This document shows, piece after piece, positions 22,401-34,595 of a DNA stretch of 60,000 bases. The notes beneath the pieces are model-generated. The model searched no databases. It worked only from the letters and a program-made list of their open reading frames with translations, and had not been told where the DNA came from. Made by a program: the position numbers and the translations under genes. The stretch comes from Bolinopsis microptera (Eukaryota; Ctenophora; Tentaculata; Lobata; Bolinopsidae): positions 4,011,408 to 4,071,407 of the forward strand of contig NC_087082.1 of assembly GCF_026151205.1 (NCBI RefSeq), written 5' to 3'. How positions within the stretch are numbered: the first letter of the stretch is position 1; every line of letters begins with the position of its first letter.

Positions 22401-23060
22401 TTTATACTGTAAAGAATGCTGTGTATTAATGTGTGTATAGTTGTTTTACATAATCGGAAAATACGTGTCTGAACATTATATTGTAATCTCATACTCTCAA
22501 GACAACATAATATAATGAATATGTCACTTCACAGTTCACACCACTTCATTCACATTTCACTCAGTGCGCAAGAGAGCGAGGATCAGTCGGAATCAAATGA
22601 TAATTTCGATCAAAACGAGGATGATATAGCCGAAACGATAAAAGCAGTGATGAAAAAGAATAATTTTGAGCAGCATGCCAACATGCAGCAAGCCTTTCTT
22701 CACCTGGATGAGGACCGGTCTGGGTTTATCGACAAGGAAAAGTTGATGAAGACCCTTACGGATAATTTTAATCTCCAAGTTCCGGGCCATGTTATTGACA
22801 AGGTATTTAGGAGAATATATGTATTTTTTTGATGAGGTGAGATTTCTTTAGGTCTACGTTACTACTTCAATGGGTCTACCATTTTAACTTACTTTAAGAC
22901 GAGAAAATGATTGTGCACCAAATAAACATAAAAAGATACTAGATAAGACCAAAACATCACTCATTTCACTCACATTTCACTGTTACAGGCTCTGAAGAGA
23001 TGTGGGGCTAGCACAGAAGGGCATATAAGCTACGTGGACTTTTGTAAATTGTTCACTTAA
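16477..23060 (+). CDS. EFHC1: EFHC1/EFHC2 family protein: three DM10 domains plus EF-hand, 10 exons
   Basis: Exons are 16477-16550, 16711-16888, 17064-17256, 17520-17957, 20312-20673, 20918-21009, 21145-21293, 21676-21775, 22565-22802 and 22989-23060. All are GT-AG with continuous phase, giving 631 aa; human EFHC1 is 640 aa. DM10-1 spans about 85-190 ([18 protein letters not shown]). DM10-2 spans about 228-350 ([26 protein letters not shown]). DM10-3 spans about 410-520 ([19 protein letters not shown]). An acidic linker leads to one EF-hand loop at about 577-588 ([13 protein letters not shown]), with all the acidic positions and the Gly needed for calcium. EFHC1 is a microtubule inner protein of motile-cilium doublets, related to Chlamydomonas Rib72. 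The length favours EFHC1 over EFHC2, but the two cannot be separated by eye. Intron 4 (2.35 kb) is far longer than the others because of inserted repeats. Confidence 0.95.
18359..18690. mobile_element. Fold-back (inverted-repeat) element in EFHC1 intron 4
   Basis: The left arm 18359-18505 and right arm 18547-18690 are inverted copies. They differ only by a 3-bp indel and about one substitution, and are separated by a 41-bp spacer. The element has no coding capacity. This is typical of a MITE or fold-back transposon, or of a recent local inverted duplication. I could not define a target-site duplication by eye. The transcribed intron could form a hairpin of about 145 bp. Confidence 0.92.
19535..19552. 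promoter_or_regulatory. 18-bp perfect palindrome with CRE core
   Basis: CTTGATGACGTCATCAAG is self-complementary over 18 bp and is centred on TGACGTCA, the consensus cAMP-response/ATF site. It lies in EFHC1 intron 4. It may be an intronic control site or simply part of a repeat. Confidence 0.45.
20085..20216. repeat. GC-rich hairpins and 17-bp tandem repeats in EFHC1 intron 4
   Basis: A TCCGGCCGGA palindrome is followed by the hairpin GTGCACGC-TTC-GCGTGCAC (20107-20125). About four copies of AAAGGGGGTATAATAGT follow (20149-20216), the last one diverged. The abrupt GC shift inside AT-rich intron suggests the end of an inserted non-autonomous element. It stops about 95 bp before exon 5. Confidence 0.7.
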
Positions 23061-23545
23061 AGTAAATCTGGGTGTCATCGTTATCTTTTATTTCTTTTTG
23101 AGCCGGCTCTTATTTGATGAAAATATCTTGATTTTATGAGATGATGCATGATCCAATGTTATGTTTTATATTAGACCAACCAGCCAATTTTTGACTTCAT
23201 AGTTCATAATGTGATATTTCCTACTACAGAAGACGAAGCAAACACTTGATTGAGAATGAAATTAATAAAACAATAATTTATGCAAAACGTCTGCCTTATT
23301 CTTTTAAAACGGGATTTACACTTTAGCATTAAATAATATAAGTAAAATTTATCAATTGTTATACAGTTTATCGTACACATAATGTGCAAAAGCAAAATTT
23401 GCAAAATGGGAGGGTTAAAGTAATTTATCAAAATTCGTCAATTTAAATTAAACCTATCAAAATGTTGAAGAAAATAGCCCCACAGAATTTAAGTCAGCTC
23501 TGCAAACTTCAAAAAACCTTTAAACATGAACCGGTCCATGTTGTG
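23061..23545. other. Convergent 3' region
   Basis: Gap between the convergent EFHC1 (plus) and adaptor-like (minus) genes. It should hold both 3' UTRs. It is AT-rich, with several AATAAA-like words, and I see no exon. Confidence 0.4.
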
Positions 23546-26500
23546 TCACGAAACCTGTTCGGATTTTTCTTTTCTTCGTTTAGTAAAATCTCTTATGTTC
23601 TCATAATCATGGCTGAGAGCCAGCGGAGACATTACCGACCTCGGTGGTCTTCGCTGAGGTTTCAGAGGAGAGGATCCTGATGAAAATGAGAGAGGATCCT
23701 TCGAGAGTCTGGTGGTGGGGGTTTTCTGCCATTGTTCTGGAAGAACATACTCAGAGTGACCAGATGGGCTCGCCAGTTCCAGTTTTGAGGGGGTGTAAAA
23801 GAAGTGTTTCTTTGAGTATCTGACCATGGTATCGTCAGGACTGGAGATGGAGGAAGTTGGAGAATCAAAAACTGAGGAGTCTGCGGTTATTTCAGAGGGA
23901 CTGGGGCTGTGGACGCCGGATCTGGCCGTCAAGGAAGCGAAGCTGGTTCCACTTGACAAAAGCGAATCGTACAAGCTCTCCTCGCTAATATGATCCTCTT
24001 CATCAGAAACACTCCCTCCACAACGAAGATACTCTGATAGCCTTCTGAATCTGGACTTCTTCGTCCTGTTTTTCAGAACTCTCTGGTATCTTGAAATGAG
24101 GGAGACTTCATCGGAAGTCAGGATAGTGCTCGGATTACCGTACACCTCAGGCCGATCTGAAAAACCGGAGTCAGTCGACCGGTCATTCTCAGACCAAAGT
24201 TCGTCGATCCTGGCGTAGAGTGGCTCCTCGTATTTGCTCGAGGAAGAGCTCATAAAAAGTTTAGATCTGTCTTTGAATATGACATATTTTCCTGGTTGTG
24301 AGGCATGGCTTTCAGTAGAAGTGGTGGTAGAGGAGGGTTGGTCGCTGTAGTCAGGTTCTCGAGGGAGGGGTCGTCTCTTGATCGGGGACTGGCTGAGGTT
24401 CAGCTTTTCTATTTGTGGCAGCATCGTCTCATAGTCTGATTCAACCTGTAAGAATAGGTAGATTTTAGATGGTTGGAATGTACATCATGTGACTAACTTT
24501 AATTAAGTGACTAATCAAAATCACTAACCTCGCATTTTTGCACCATCATCAAATACAACTCATGCAGGATTAAAACCATTTTCAGAAAATCGGATCTTCT
24601 TTTTATCACCTAAAAACCGCAAATATATACAAATCATCTATAACACATGAGCAAGCATTTAGACGAACCTTAGAAACGGCAGGAGAACTTTTCCATATTC
24701 TTGTGGTGACTGTCCTCCTTGGAGAGGGATGTATGGGATATTCGTTGGTTTGCAGTGGCGAATGGCTCTTTGAAACCCCCATCGTATCTAGGACCTCCAG
24801 TAGGTTGCTTCTACATTCATATGCATCAACTCTGTCCTCAACGGAAACACCTAACAAATGAATGGGTTATAGTTAAACTATGGGATATGGAGGGGATGTG
24901 CAGCTGTGGGAATGGTGTTAGCAGCGCGCCAGCTATCATCACCTAAACATGTGGCTGTGGTGGGGTGTCAACTATAGAAATCGGAAAAGTGTTAAACGAG
25001 GAAATTTCTCAGGCGTCTGTCATCGTTAACTGTGCGGCTAGTTGAGAGCATGAGTTATGTGACTTATCGGGTAATAAAGCTTCCCTTCATCAGAATAGGA
25101 GTTCGATTGGGAACTGATTTCATGCGGCCCGTGCTGGACACTGGTGAATGGTGGAATCTCGTGCCGGTGGCAGCTTTTGATACATAATGCGACTGTGTTG
25201 AAGCTTTATAAAAGTTGTTATCTTCAAATATCAGTCTACACATCTCAATGCAGATAAAATATGGCAGCTAATCAAACTTGCAGTTAACTTTAAAACTATC
25301 ATTGATTTCATCAACGGCACTTGTGTTCAAAACCAACAAGGACCGTGTAGCATTTTACATGTCAAAGGGTTCGTTCACTAATATTATAGTTATAACGTAA
25401 GCAACGTAAAAAGGGAGGTGGTTTGAAAATGCTTATCAGGTGTAATTTCTACACAATAGCTCTAAAGTATGTGGAGAGGGGGTCTATAATGGTAGAATCT
25501 CATAGAATATGACGATCTCACATTAAAGTTTGTCTTCATCATAGACCATAGTACTGAATTACATCCATCTTATTGAAACAGTTTTAGCATCAAAGAAACT
25601 ATATTGCAATTGGTCAGATAAGTCACATCGAGCTAAAATGAAAAATCCGACTTCATAGTTCATCACATCAAAGAAGTTAACCTGATCCCAGAAATCAGAG
25701 TGTATCGTGATGGCACCAAATCAGAATCTATCTTGATGGCACCAAATCCAAATATGACTAGATCGCAGTTTATCAGGCTTTGCCTGGATCACAATCATAT
25801 CTGAAGTTCATCATGATCAAGTCAGAATCTGTTCGGTATACAATAAAGTACAATAAATAGTCAAGGAAGACAAGGAACCACGTAGCCTATCACCACATAC
25901 AACGTCTCGTATAACACAAAGGGTACAAATACAACTGTGCAGGGGTCAGATAACTATTGTACTTATATAGGAAGTTATCGATCATCGTAGTGGAGAAGTG
26001 ACGGGGCATAAACTGGTGCAAATTGGATAATTACAAGACCTACACGGGATACTGTTACAAACTAAAGCGTAACGCCATGGTTAGGATAATCTTAGATATT
26101 TATTAAATCATACAGATAATTCAACACAAATTCGCATCATGAATACTATATTGTGTATAGTGTAAGCCCAAAATAGCAATTGGAATTTTCTACAAAGAGT
26201 GAGGCCCTCAGGGATCGTTGTAAAACCTACAGTGCAAGTGTACAGGAAAAATTTACATTTTAATATTCCCTTCGATCCAGCAAGAAACTAAGAAAAACAT
26301 TACACTAAGAAGATTGTATAATTCCCAGAGAGTCCAAAAAATCTTAGTATTGCAAATGATCTGTTATTATTACATGTATCTTTATACATCACAATGCTGT
26401 CATTTGATAAAGGTCAGCTTATTAAATCAGGTAGAAACTATAACCTATCATGTGTATAATTATTGGCTAATTTTCCATAGATCATGTCCATGATTTTCAA

Positions 26501-27014
26501 TCTACATAACATGAAGTTGAGCTAATTAATGGAGTAAGTATTATAAAATTACCAAAGGTATAAACTCAAACTAGACAATCGTGTAATCTGCTTACCAATG
26601 GATTGATGATATAATGCCTCTGCTCGATGTAAAATATGTACAGAGTTCAGTACTATTAGAGATGTAGCAAATGCTCAGTATCGAAAATAAGCTAGTGGGT
26701 GTTTATGAATTATGATCATGAGTATGAAACTGAATACTATTGGTCGGTAATCGGTAGTCTGTAGCAGGTAAAAGGTGCGAAGTAAGCTAAGACTTCAGTA
26801 TAACTTGAGGATGCGGTTATGAAAACATCAAAATGTATTAGTGGTCATGTTGGTCAACTTTCAAGGAAATATCAGTTTTACAAAATAAATAAAACAATAA
26901 TTCGTAAGGAAACTCACCCTGTATTTTAGTTGGCGGCACTTGCGGGGGTGAAGGGAGATCGATCAAGTTGTACACAAAGTTCGAACTGTCAGTGTCACCC
27001 GAGCTCGAATCCAT
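23546..27014 (-). CDS. Ser/Tyr-rich adaptor-like protein, 4 exons, unrecognised
   Basis: Minus-strand exons are 27014-26918, 24850-24669, 24609-24529 and 24445-23546. Phases join to give 419 aa starting MDSSSGDTDSSNFVYNLIDL. I do not recognise the family. Most of it is low-complexity Ser/Pro/Arg with no membrane segment. The short exon 3 is more ordered, with an amphipathic helix (KMVLILHELYLMMVQKCE). The long last exon carries many tyrosines in acidic or SH2-type settings: DYSD, YEEPLY, EVYGN, SLYDSL and DYENI. The last fits a Grb2-type YxN site. A phosphotyrosine scaffold is therefore plausible but is inference. Intron 1 (2.07 kb) holds no other exon I can support. The start is the first ATG of exon 1; more 5' non-coding exons are possible. 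Confidence 0.72.
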
Positions 27015-28128
27015 CAACTATAGTAGAAAGTTATAAGGTTAATGAGGATAAATGGCTGCTCAAGTGACCCCCAGGGGCGTAACTACCATACAGTGCACGT
27101 GAAATACATGGTGGTGGCCTGCGACCCAAGGAGCATACATTTGGCTGAGTAGTTTCTGCCTCATCCGTCAATGTCTCTCTGACTGCAAACAAATAAAAAT
27201 ATTGTGTTTTGACGCAGGTCGCACGTTTTTAAAAACGAATGGTTTAGGGTTTCGTTCAGTACTGCCGTTGTGATTGTAAGCGACTCTGACAGCAAAACCT
27301 CAAGTGCATTTGTATGGGGATATGTTGTAGGACACGAGATTTTAAGTTTTTAATTAGAACGAAACCTCAGATAAAGTACCTGATTGCTTCGTGCTGGGAA
27401 ACGCCAAAATAACTGGACGTTGCAAGTTAGGTGCTTCACGCGACATCCAATGAGACATTGAGAACGAGAATCTCTATAATTTCCTGTAATCTGATTTATA
27501 AAACTTGAGTGATCCACGAAACCTGGTCTGAACTCTGGGCGTCTGACGACAAAAAAGGGATGTCTAGACGGACACGGGCAGAGACGGTCAGGTACCAACT
27601 TAGCAACTTTTGGAGAGTAGTGTTGAGATTTTCAATGATCTCACATTTACAAATGAAATATGGAGAAGATTGAAACATTTATGCCGTATACGGCATAACA
27701 GTTCGAGCGACAAAACCTCGCCCATACTCAATAAAAACAGACGATAAGCTTTACAAGTGGAGAAATAGATTTTTACTTAAACTTCCAAAGGTCATCAATC
27801 ATCAATAATTCGCGTAAAATTCATGGAGGGTGTGGGATATAGAACTTAAAATAGACCTGATAGAAATGGATAACCGATAAGTAGCACCAGTAAAGTGTCA
27901 GTACAAAATAGTACCTAGGTCTTTGTAACATATGGTAATCAGTGCATGTATCTTCGAGGCCCTCATTTTGAATTCGGACACAAATAGCGTCGCACTTCAC
28001 ACCTCATCCTTGTTCTACTGAGCCAAACCACGAAAACTTAAAGTTGAGATAGAGGGTCCTGCGTAGTGGGACAAACCTTAGTCTGATCTTGCTTCTATCC
28101 GTAAAGTTTAACTTAGACCCTTGGTTAG

Positions 28129-28187
28129 TTCAAACCTGTCGGTTCAATCCAAATATTGCATTACTTGGATTTAACCGACAGGTTTGC
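28129..28187. repeat. Short inverted repeat
   Basis: AAACCTGTCGGTT...AATCCAA is followed after about 15 bp by TTGGATTTAACCGACAGGTTT. It forms an imperfect stem of about 21 bp. This is possibly a terminal-repeat relic of a small transposon. Confidence 0.7.
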
Positions 28188-28904
28188 CATTACAAGTTGA
28201 GATCACTTACTAAGTGACGAGTGTTAGCTTATCATAAACGGGCAATATCAAGCTACAAAGCTACAATTTTAAAATCAAAACATGATAAGATCAGGATACT
28301 CGAAAAAACAACACACAACAACCTAACCAGTAACAGTAGCCTAACCAGTAACCATTAACCAAGGTTATAATGGATCATACAAGTAGATCACACAATTACA
28401 AGTATAGATCATACCATGTTTATAAAATGAACAAGAACACAACCAATAACATACTCAAATAAATCGATCTGACTAAGTAGTAAGTGTTCATAATATAATT
28501 TAAGAAATCAGCTCACATTGGTTGGAATGTATTTACATGGATCGGTAAATGAATATCATTAAATTACACAAAGAGTAAGACAATCGGTTACAATATTCTA
28601 CACACCACTTTAAGAGAGTGATTGAGATCGGGGCCACAAAATACTCTCGTCATTTGCAGACACTGAAATATTATGTAACCCGGTGTAGTCGTGATGTAAT
28701 GTACGTGCTGTTAAATGTGTAACTCAACCTGATCTCATATCCTGTAAACAGTGCCACCCGGAAGTCTAACTACCTTCTTAACCTAAAAGTTGATAAAACC
28801 TGTGTGTTTACACGGAATTGATTAGTAGCTGTTAAACCTAATAATCACACTCCACACAGGTGCCGGTCTATTTGATTGGTATTAGCACTGAATAGCTGTG
28901 AAGT

Positions 28905-28997
28905 AGTGGTAGTGGTAGGTATCTACTGCACCTCTAATACTCTAATACTCTAATGCTCTGAAGTAGTGGTAGGTATCTACTGCACCTCTAATACTCC
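28905..28997. repeat. Imperfect tandem duplication
   Basis: A block beginning GAAGTAGTGGTAG and continuing through GTATCTACTGCACCTCTAATACTC occurs twice. A CTAATACT microrepeat lies between the copies. Confidence 0.8.
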
Positions 28998-29109
28998 TTC
29001 TGGTTGAGTAAACTTTCCATCTCCATGCTCCGAACACACGTCATGTTTGAAGAGGTAAAAGTTAAAAACTCCCTACTTGTACTCTTAAAACTTCGGAGTA
29101 ACTTATACG

Positions 29110-29315
29110 AGTGATCCGATGAGTTAGTAACTGTTAGTTCTCAGTTAGTAACTGTTAGTAACTGTTAGTTCTCAGTTAGTAACTAGTTAGTAACTGTTAG
29201 TGATCAGTTAGTGACCTGCTGCCTAGTTACCGATGAGTTAGTAACTGTTAGTAACTGTTAGTGATCAGTTAGTAACTGTTAGTGATCAGTTAGTGACCTG
29301 CTACCTAGTTACCGT
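29110..29315. repeat. GTTAGTAACT minisatellite with higher-order repeat
   Basis: Many copies of GTTAGTAACT and GTTAGTGATCA. They are organised in two larger blocks, each ending in GTTAGTGACCTGCT(G/A)CCTAGTTACCG. Confidence 0.85.
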
Positions 29316-31598
29316 GATACGGCTATCCTGGGCTCGGGTGACAAGTTAATGTCCTGGTGCCGGATGTCGTGAACAATCCATTGTAAAAGAGTAACTGACA
29401 GTGACAATGATCTCAGTAGGTTAAGTTACAGGGGAGATACCCTAAAGTTAGCCATGCGAGTGATCCTGACATTGTTGTAGCAGTAATCCCGCTGTACCTA
29501 GAACTAGAACTGCAGCTGGATTATGATGGGGATACAAGTGATTTAGTGCCATGTTAATCCCCGACAATTGACTTTGCCTCGCCTTAAAGCGGCGGTCTCT
29601 TTTTGGCTCTTATACTTTATAGTACGATCGACACAAGTTGTGACTGTCGGCGATAGAGATAAGGAAAGAAAAAGGTTTCTGATCAGTGATCTGTACATAA
29701 TATGGTTATTTTCGGTCGTCTCTCCTCTGTATACGGTATAGATGGGAGACGTTAGGAAACAACAATTTGATACTTCACAAATCTAAATAAGCCTTTGACT
29801 AAGATGAAGAAGCCTTAAAGTTGACGAACTGCATTTGTAATTGTTCGTCTATCAACATCATGGGATAAAACTTAATTATTGTAGCAAACAGAGCTTTTAG
29901 AGCTATTTTTCATTCTGAATAAATTGTTATCACTAATTCAGTAATGATGGAATCCATAATACGGCTTACTGTAAGCAAAAGTTGACAGATTAAACAGTTA
30001 TTTTTGAAAATAAAGTATAGCATAAATAAAGCATAAACGCAAAATTCCTTTTAAGGTGAAACTAAGCGAAGTATCATCCATGTCATCGGACTTCACTGTT
30101 CAACAGCTTTCATTATCTATTAATATTATAGTTAGTGAAAAAGTGACACTTATGATAAACTTTGTGAAGAAAGCATTAAGAACACGGTAAGTTGTTATAT
30201 TTATAATCAAGATAGTTAACCCATTTCCAACAAAATGCTAGACTCCATTGGCCGAATATTTATGTACCAAAGAAAATCAGTGTTGGGTAATGGATATAAC
30301 TATGACTCTATGAGTATAGACTAGATATTGCACCATAAAGACTGATCTAGACTCTACAGCAAAGTGAACTCCAACCTTCAAGGAAGAAATAACAGCCCCA
30401 CCTAATTGCGACAACCTGGAGTAAAGATAGCAGCCCGACACAAACCGGGACCAGTATTCAGTTTTAACTGCTCAACTCAAGAATTGACGGATTACAAAGT
30501 GTCCGGTGTCCTCGCCTATCTGATTCTGAGTGCTGTTGTGGTAACTATTTTGCTACTCCTAGGAACAGTGCCTCTTTCTACTTTTAAAAACACTGCTGTA
30601 GCCAAGTTAAGTGTAGCACTAGCTTGAGGTTCTGCAGGGTTAAATAAACTTTAAAGCACAAATTTAACTGGACCAAAACATATCTACAGAAACTAACCGT
30701 TAAAACGTGGCGGCAATAATAAAGCAAGGAATATTGAATAAACGGCATAGTATAATGTTGGTAGTTTAAAAAATAAAAGCCTAGCAGTCAGTGTCATCAT
30801 TTAGATGTAGTAGTGGCTCATTCTTAAAACATTTAATTTTCGCAACAGCAACAAGCTTAAAATTCGTTAGAAATGATTCACAGACCTTGTGTCTACAACG
30901 GTTGACGCAGTGCGAGGAACACTCTCAAAAGATAGCACTACTACAGTATACGCCTAGTACAGGACACCGGACAGCATATTAACTCTCACAAGCTCCCTTA
31001 CATTCACAAGTCCAATACTGCACTAGGTGCAACAATCAACCTACGTCTGATCCATGTAATTCAAATAAAAAATTAAAAAGACAAGAATATGCATTACTGT
31101 GAGGAAACAAAACTATTCAGACATCTTACTTAAGGCTACTGAAGTATGACAGTTGCAGAGAACAACTTCGCTCTTCAAGTATTAGTATTACAGGTTGTGA
31201 TAAGGCGTCTTTTAGACGTGACAAGTTTTTACAGGCAAGCTGTTGAAATAGTAACGTCAAGCATTCGCATGCCACCCATTACATAATTTGTTTTATCAAT
31301 TACCAAACAAGGTGGGAGCTATGAATTTCGCTGACGTAGTTGGTGATTCGCCCAGTACCCTGCTAAGTCTAAGTATTACCTTCTGTATCCCGTCTTGATA
31401 AGGCTTCAAAACAAAACATTCCAGCCTATCTCGTATCCGAGTCAAAATGATTTTATCAATACCCAGTACCGTAGTGAGTACCTACTGCATATATTCGAAT
31501 TTTTGGTAGATCCCTTAATGTTAATATTTATATTTCTAATTTCTTGCAAGAATAATTAAATCTATAAAGAACAAAGAAGATCCGACGAAAGAAAGCTA

Positions 31599-32081
31599 CT
31601 AGTATGTAGTACTACAGTACTCAGAACTAGCTATGAAATACGCGTACGTCACGTAATCATGATTACAATTAATGGCTTCAAATTCCATCTTAACCCTGTC
31701 TAAACATCGGCAGAAATAATAAAAGAAAAATGTTTCGGTAATGATCTGAAAGGTGATGTCAGCGGTGGTGACAGAATTGAACCATTTGAGTGCTGAGAGG
31801 TTGACAGGTGAAGTCCCACGTAATTTGGTTGATTTCAAATTTGACCCCAAAATAATGGCACCATATACAATAGACAACAAACATAAACCCCGATAAAAAT
31901 ATAAAAGGAATCTATCAGGCACCGCCAAAATTAGGTCACCATTGATATTCGACTTTTGGACCTCAGCATTAACGAGCAACAGAGTACCAACACAAGTATA
32001 AATTAAGAAAGTTACTCGAATAATTAAGCCAGTGTCAGTAAGAGAGAATACTAGTGTATGCCATGCAATCCAGGACAAGGC
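31599..32081 (-). CDS. Last exon of a multi-span membrane protein (partial), unrecognised
   Basis: The minus-strand ORF is open to 32159 but has no ATG near its start and an in-frame stop four codons before that point. A strong acceptor (GTTTGTTTTAATTCAG) allows an exon from 32081 to the stop at 31599. It encodes about 160 aa with three or four hydrophobic segments: LIIRVTFLIYTCVGTLLLV, FLLYFYRGLCLLSIVYGAI and ITFQIITETFFFYYF. A short loop TSPVNLSALKW faintly recalls the segment joining the first membrane bundle to the core of ABCC-type transporters, but this is weak. No upstream exon could be tied to it, so it is either the 3' end of a gene whose other exons I missed or a relic. Confidence 0.4.
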   Translation of the reverse strand, partial: ALSWIAWHTLVFSLTDTGLIIRVTFLIYTCVGTLLLVNAEVQKSNINGDLILAVPDRFLLYFYRGLCLLSIVYGAIILGSNLKSTKLRGTSPVNLSALKWFNSVTTADITFQIITETFFFYYFCRCLDRVKMEFEAINCNHDYVTYAYFIASSEYCSTTY

Positions 32082-32159
32082 CTGAATTAAAACAAACAAT
32101 AAGCAAGATTGTACTCCAACTTCAAGGACATAAATTGGCCCAATTAACGCTGGACTCAC

Positions 32160-34406
32160 AAACTCTACTCACTGAGTATTGTGGAAGTTTGACTAGGTTA
32201 ATCTAATTAGAGCACCAGCCCTGCCCTGCAACGACAGCAGTCAATTAAAGCCCTGAATATGAGCAGAGGTGGTGGGTTGTGTTTCACAATGGGTTCAACG
32301 GACAATGATAACAGGAAGTTTTATTGTTTGATGCTAACAGTTCAGGGAAACTTCCATTCCGTTTAATTGTTAAGGAGTGTCTCGTGAAAAGGTGATATTT
32401 ATTGAATTGAAAAGTTGGTCATGGTGAAAAGTAAAAGCTGGAGCTGTTGAACTTGAAGGATACAATTTGGTGTTCCAACGAAATTCAGGAACCATGATTT
32501 CATGAATTGTTTTATACATAACACGTTCAATGAAAATACTGAAGACATTTAATTGTCATCACTCAGCATATAAACAATGGAAAGATATAATATCAAACAT
32601 CAATCTACCTTATCGACGAAAATGTGAGCGGACCAAATTATTAATTTAATTATGGCACGCCCTAGTTATAAGCAGAGAAGGACAATTTGCTGAAATTAGA
32701 GCCGCTCACAAGTTTTATTTTTGTAGTTTTTAACAATGATCCTTGACAAGATAAAGATCTAGTTCTACACACAAATGAAGATGCAACAAATCGCAATGGA
32801 TTGAAATTGACTATCGTACTATAAATAAAACTAATTACACTTATAATGAGCGTTACCTGACGTTTGATATGAAATAAAAAGTCAGCTATGATGGTATTCA
32901 GCCGCAGTCGACCCATGAATATGATAAACGAGTGTAAAATGTTTAAGATTATACACTCGAGATACGTCGTTTTCGTGTGTACATGACTACCAGTACCATC
33001 AATTATAACATTTGTCATTTACAATATAATATTATATTTGTGTTATAGTTATGATAATTGTTCTAAATTTCTTGTAGCGGTTGCGACAAATGATATGCAG
33101 ATCTTTTTTGTTATGCTAAAAGAGCAGTTTATCATTTGTCGCAACAACGAGTTATTGAAACAAAATTCGAGCAATTATCATAACACGATGAGACTAATAA
33201 TTAATGTTCCGATCCGGATATTGCATTTACATAATTCGATTGTAAATTGATCGCCTTGAAAGAACTGAAATTGCTTGTATTTAATTGTTTGACTGGTCGG
33301 CTATAAGTTAAAATGCAATCAGACGTAAAAATACCAGAGTACCATTGAATACTAAAATGTTTTATTTAAACTTTGGATTGGACACAGTGAGCAGCCCTAA
33401 TTATGAGCAATAAATATCATTTTGCTAAAATAATGGCTGTCTACTGTATGCTATAATTTGTTCGGTAGACCAGTTTTGTGAATATGTTTTAAGAGCAAAC
33501 GCAAATAAACTTCTTGGACCTATTTAACTGTCTATTAGCAACAAAAGGCAGCACGTATCATTGCCTACTACCATTTAAAATTGCGTGTAAATTCGCTGTG
33601 TTTTATCAATAAGTCTTATCGTGCAGTCCTTTCTGTCTTATCAGTGATGATACACTTACAGTCGTGATATAATGAGAATATCATAGCCCTGGTTTTCAAT
33701 TTCAATATAATTACCTGCTGAAGATTTGACTTAATCGATCGACATGGATAAATTTTCTTGATTTTCAGTGATACATCCCAAGTTGCAGATCTAGAGGTTG
33801 ATTAATTTTTGAGGTATTATTATCATACTGTTATTTTTAGTGGTCAAATCTTAAGGTAAAATCTAAACAAGTTTCTTAAATAATTTGTAACATTTTTAAT
33901 TATATACACTATAATACATGACATAAAATATAATACTTTCATGATTGATAATACTGCTTTGTTGGTTTGGAAGCAGTTCGATCTGAAAATATCAGAAGTA
34001 AGTGAATAAGATTGAAAGAGGGTAGGGGAATAAGATTCTGTATCAACAAATGAGTCATTTGTAAAAGAAAATTATGATCAGACAATTAAGTCATAAGATA
34101 ATTAATATGAAGTTGGGCGTAAGAAAATCAATCAATTGGAATCCATAGCAGATTATAGATCTGTAATTAATCACGGGGAATTTGATCAAAACGTAAGGGC
34201 TCCTTTGCCATAAATAATAACCAGTGTGCTGATATCTTTCCTCAAAAACTGCTCAATAAATGTACGATCAAAACGGTCCTATAATCATTATCGTTATTAA
34301 TAACCATCAACAATATCAATAACCAAACCACAAGTTTAGAGATCATAATATTATGTTCAAGATAATCCTAGACAATTCTTGAAATTTCCAGAAAAATGCA
34401 CAAATC
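32160..34406. other. Intergenic, no supported gene
   Basis: About 2.2 kb of AT-rich DNA between the membrane-protein exon and the headpiece gene. It contains one fold-back structure near 33045-33190. Nothing else is recognisable. Confidence 0.4.
33045..33190. repeat. Imperfect fold-back repeat
   Basis: GTTATGATAATTG at the left and CAATTATCATAAC at the right end are inverted copies. So are the inner GTTGCGACAAATGAT and ATCATTTGTCGCAAC. Spacing between these words differs in the two arms, so this is an older, degraded MITE-like element. Confidence 0.8.
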
Positions 34407-34595
34407 TTAGAAGAGTCCGAGCTCCTTTTTGATCTCCTGCTGTTTCCACTCGCTGAAAGTATCGTACTCTCCCCGGGATAGGCCCAGAGTTCTGCGGAAT
34501 TCCGTGTCCGAGATGTATTCCTCCAGTCTGGCCTTGTCAAGCTCTGGGGGGAGAAGCGCTTTGGGACACCTCTGTAGATCCTTTACTCGGACCAT
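34407..34595 (-). other. Alternative terminal exon B, canonical headpiece
   Basis: A 189-nt exon behind the acceptor CTCTCTCCACCAG. It starts MVRVKDLQRCPKALLPPELD and ends with WKQQEIKKELGLF and a stop. The C-terminal LKK-x-x-GLF-type end, which contributes to F-actin binding in villin, is present (IKKELGLF). Confidence 0.88.

Larger units (their letters stand above)
27015..31598. other. Sparse repeat-rich intergenic region
   Basis: About 4.6 kb with no convincing coding exon. It holds two minisatellite blocks and an inverted repeat, listed separately. Short ORFs such as 30406-30627 lack splice support and family resemblance. Part may be 5' UTR or promoter of the gene at 27014-23546. Confidence 0.4.

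Noticed and set aside
30406-30627. 73-aa ORF with a hydrophobic segment
   Set aside because: It has no ATG-based start, promoter, splice support or homology. It is likely a chance ORF.
31599-32159. Complete 186-aa membrane protein gene
   Set aside because: The frame has no initiating ATG and an in-frame stop just upstream. Only the part after the acceptor at 32082 was kept, as a partial exon.
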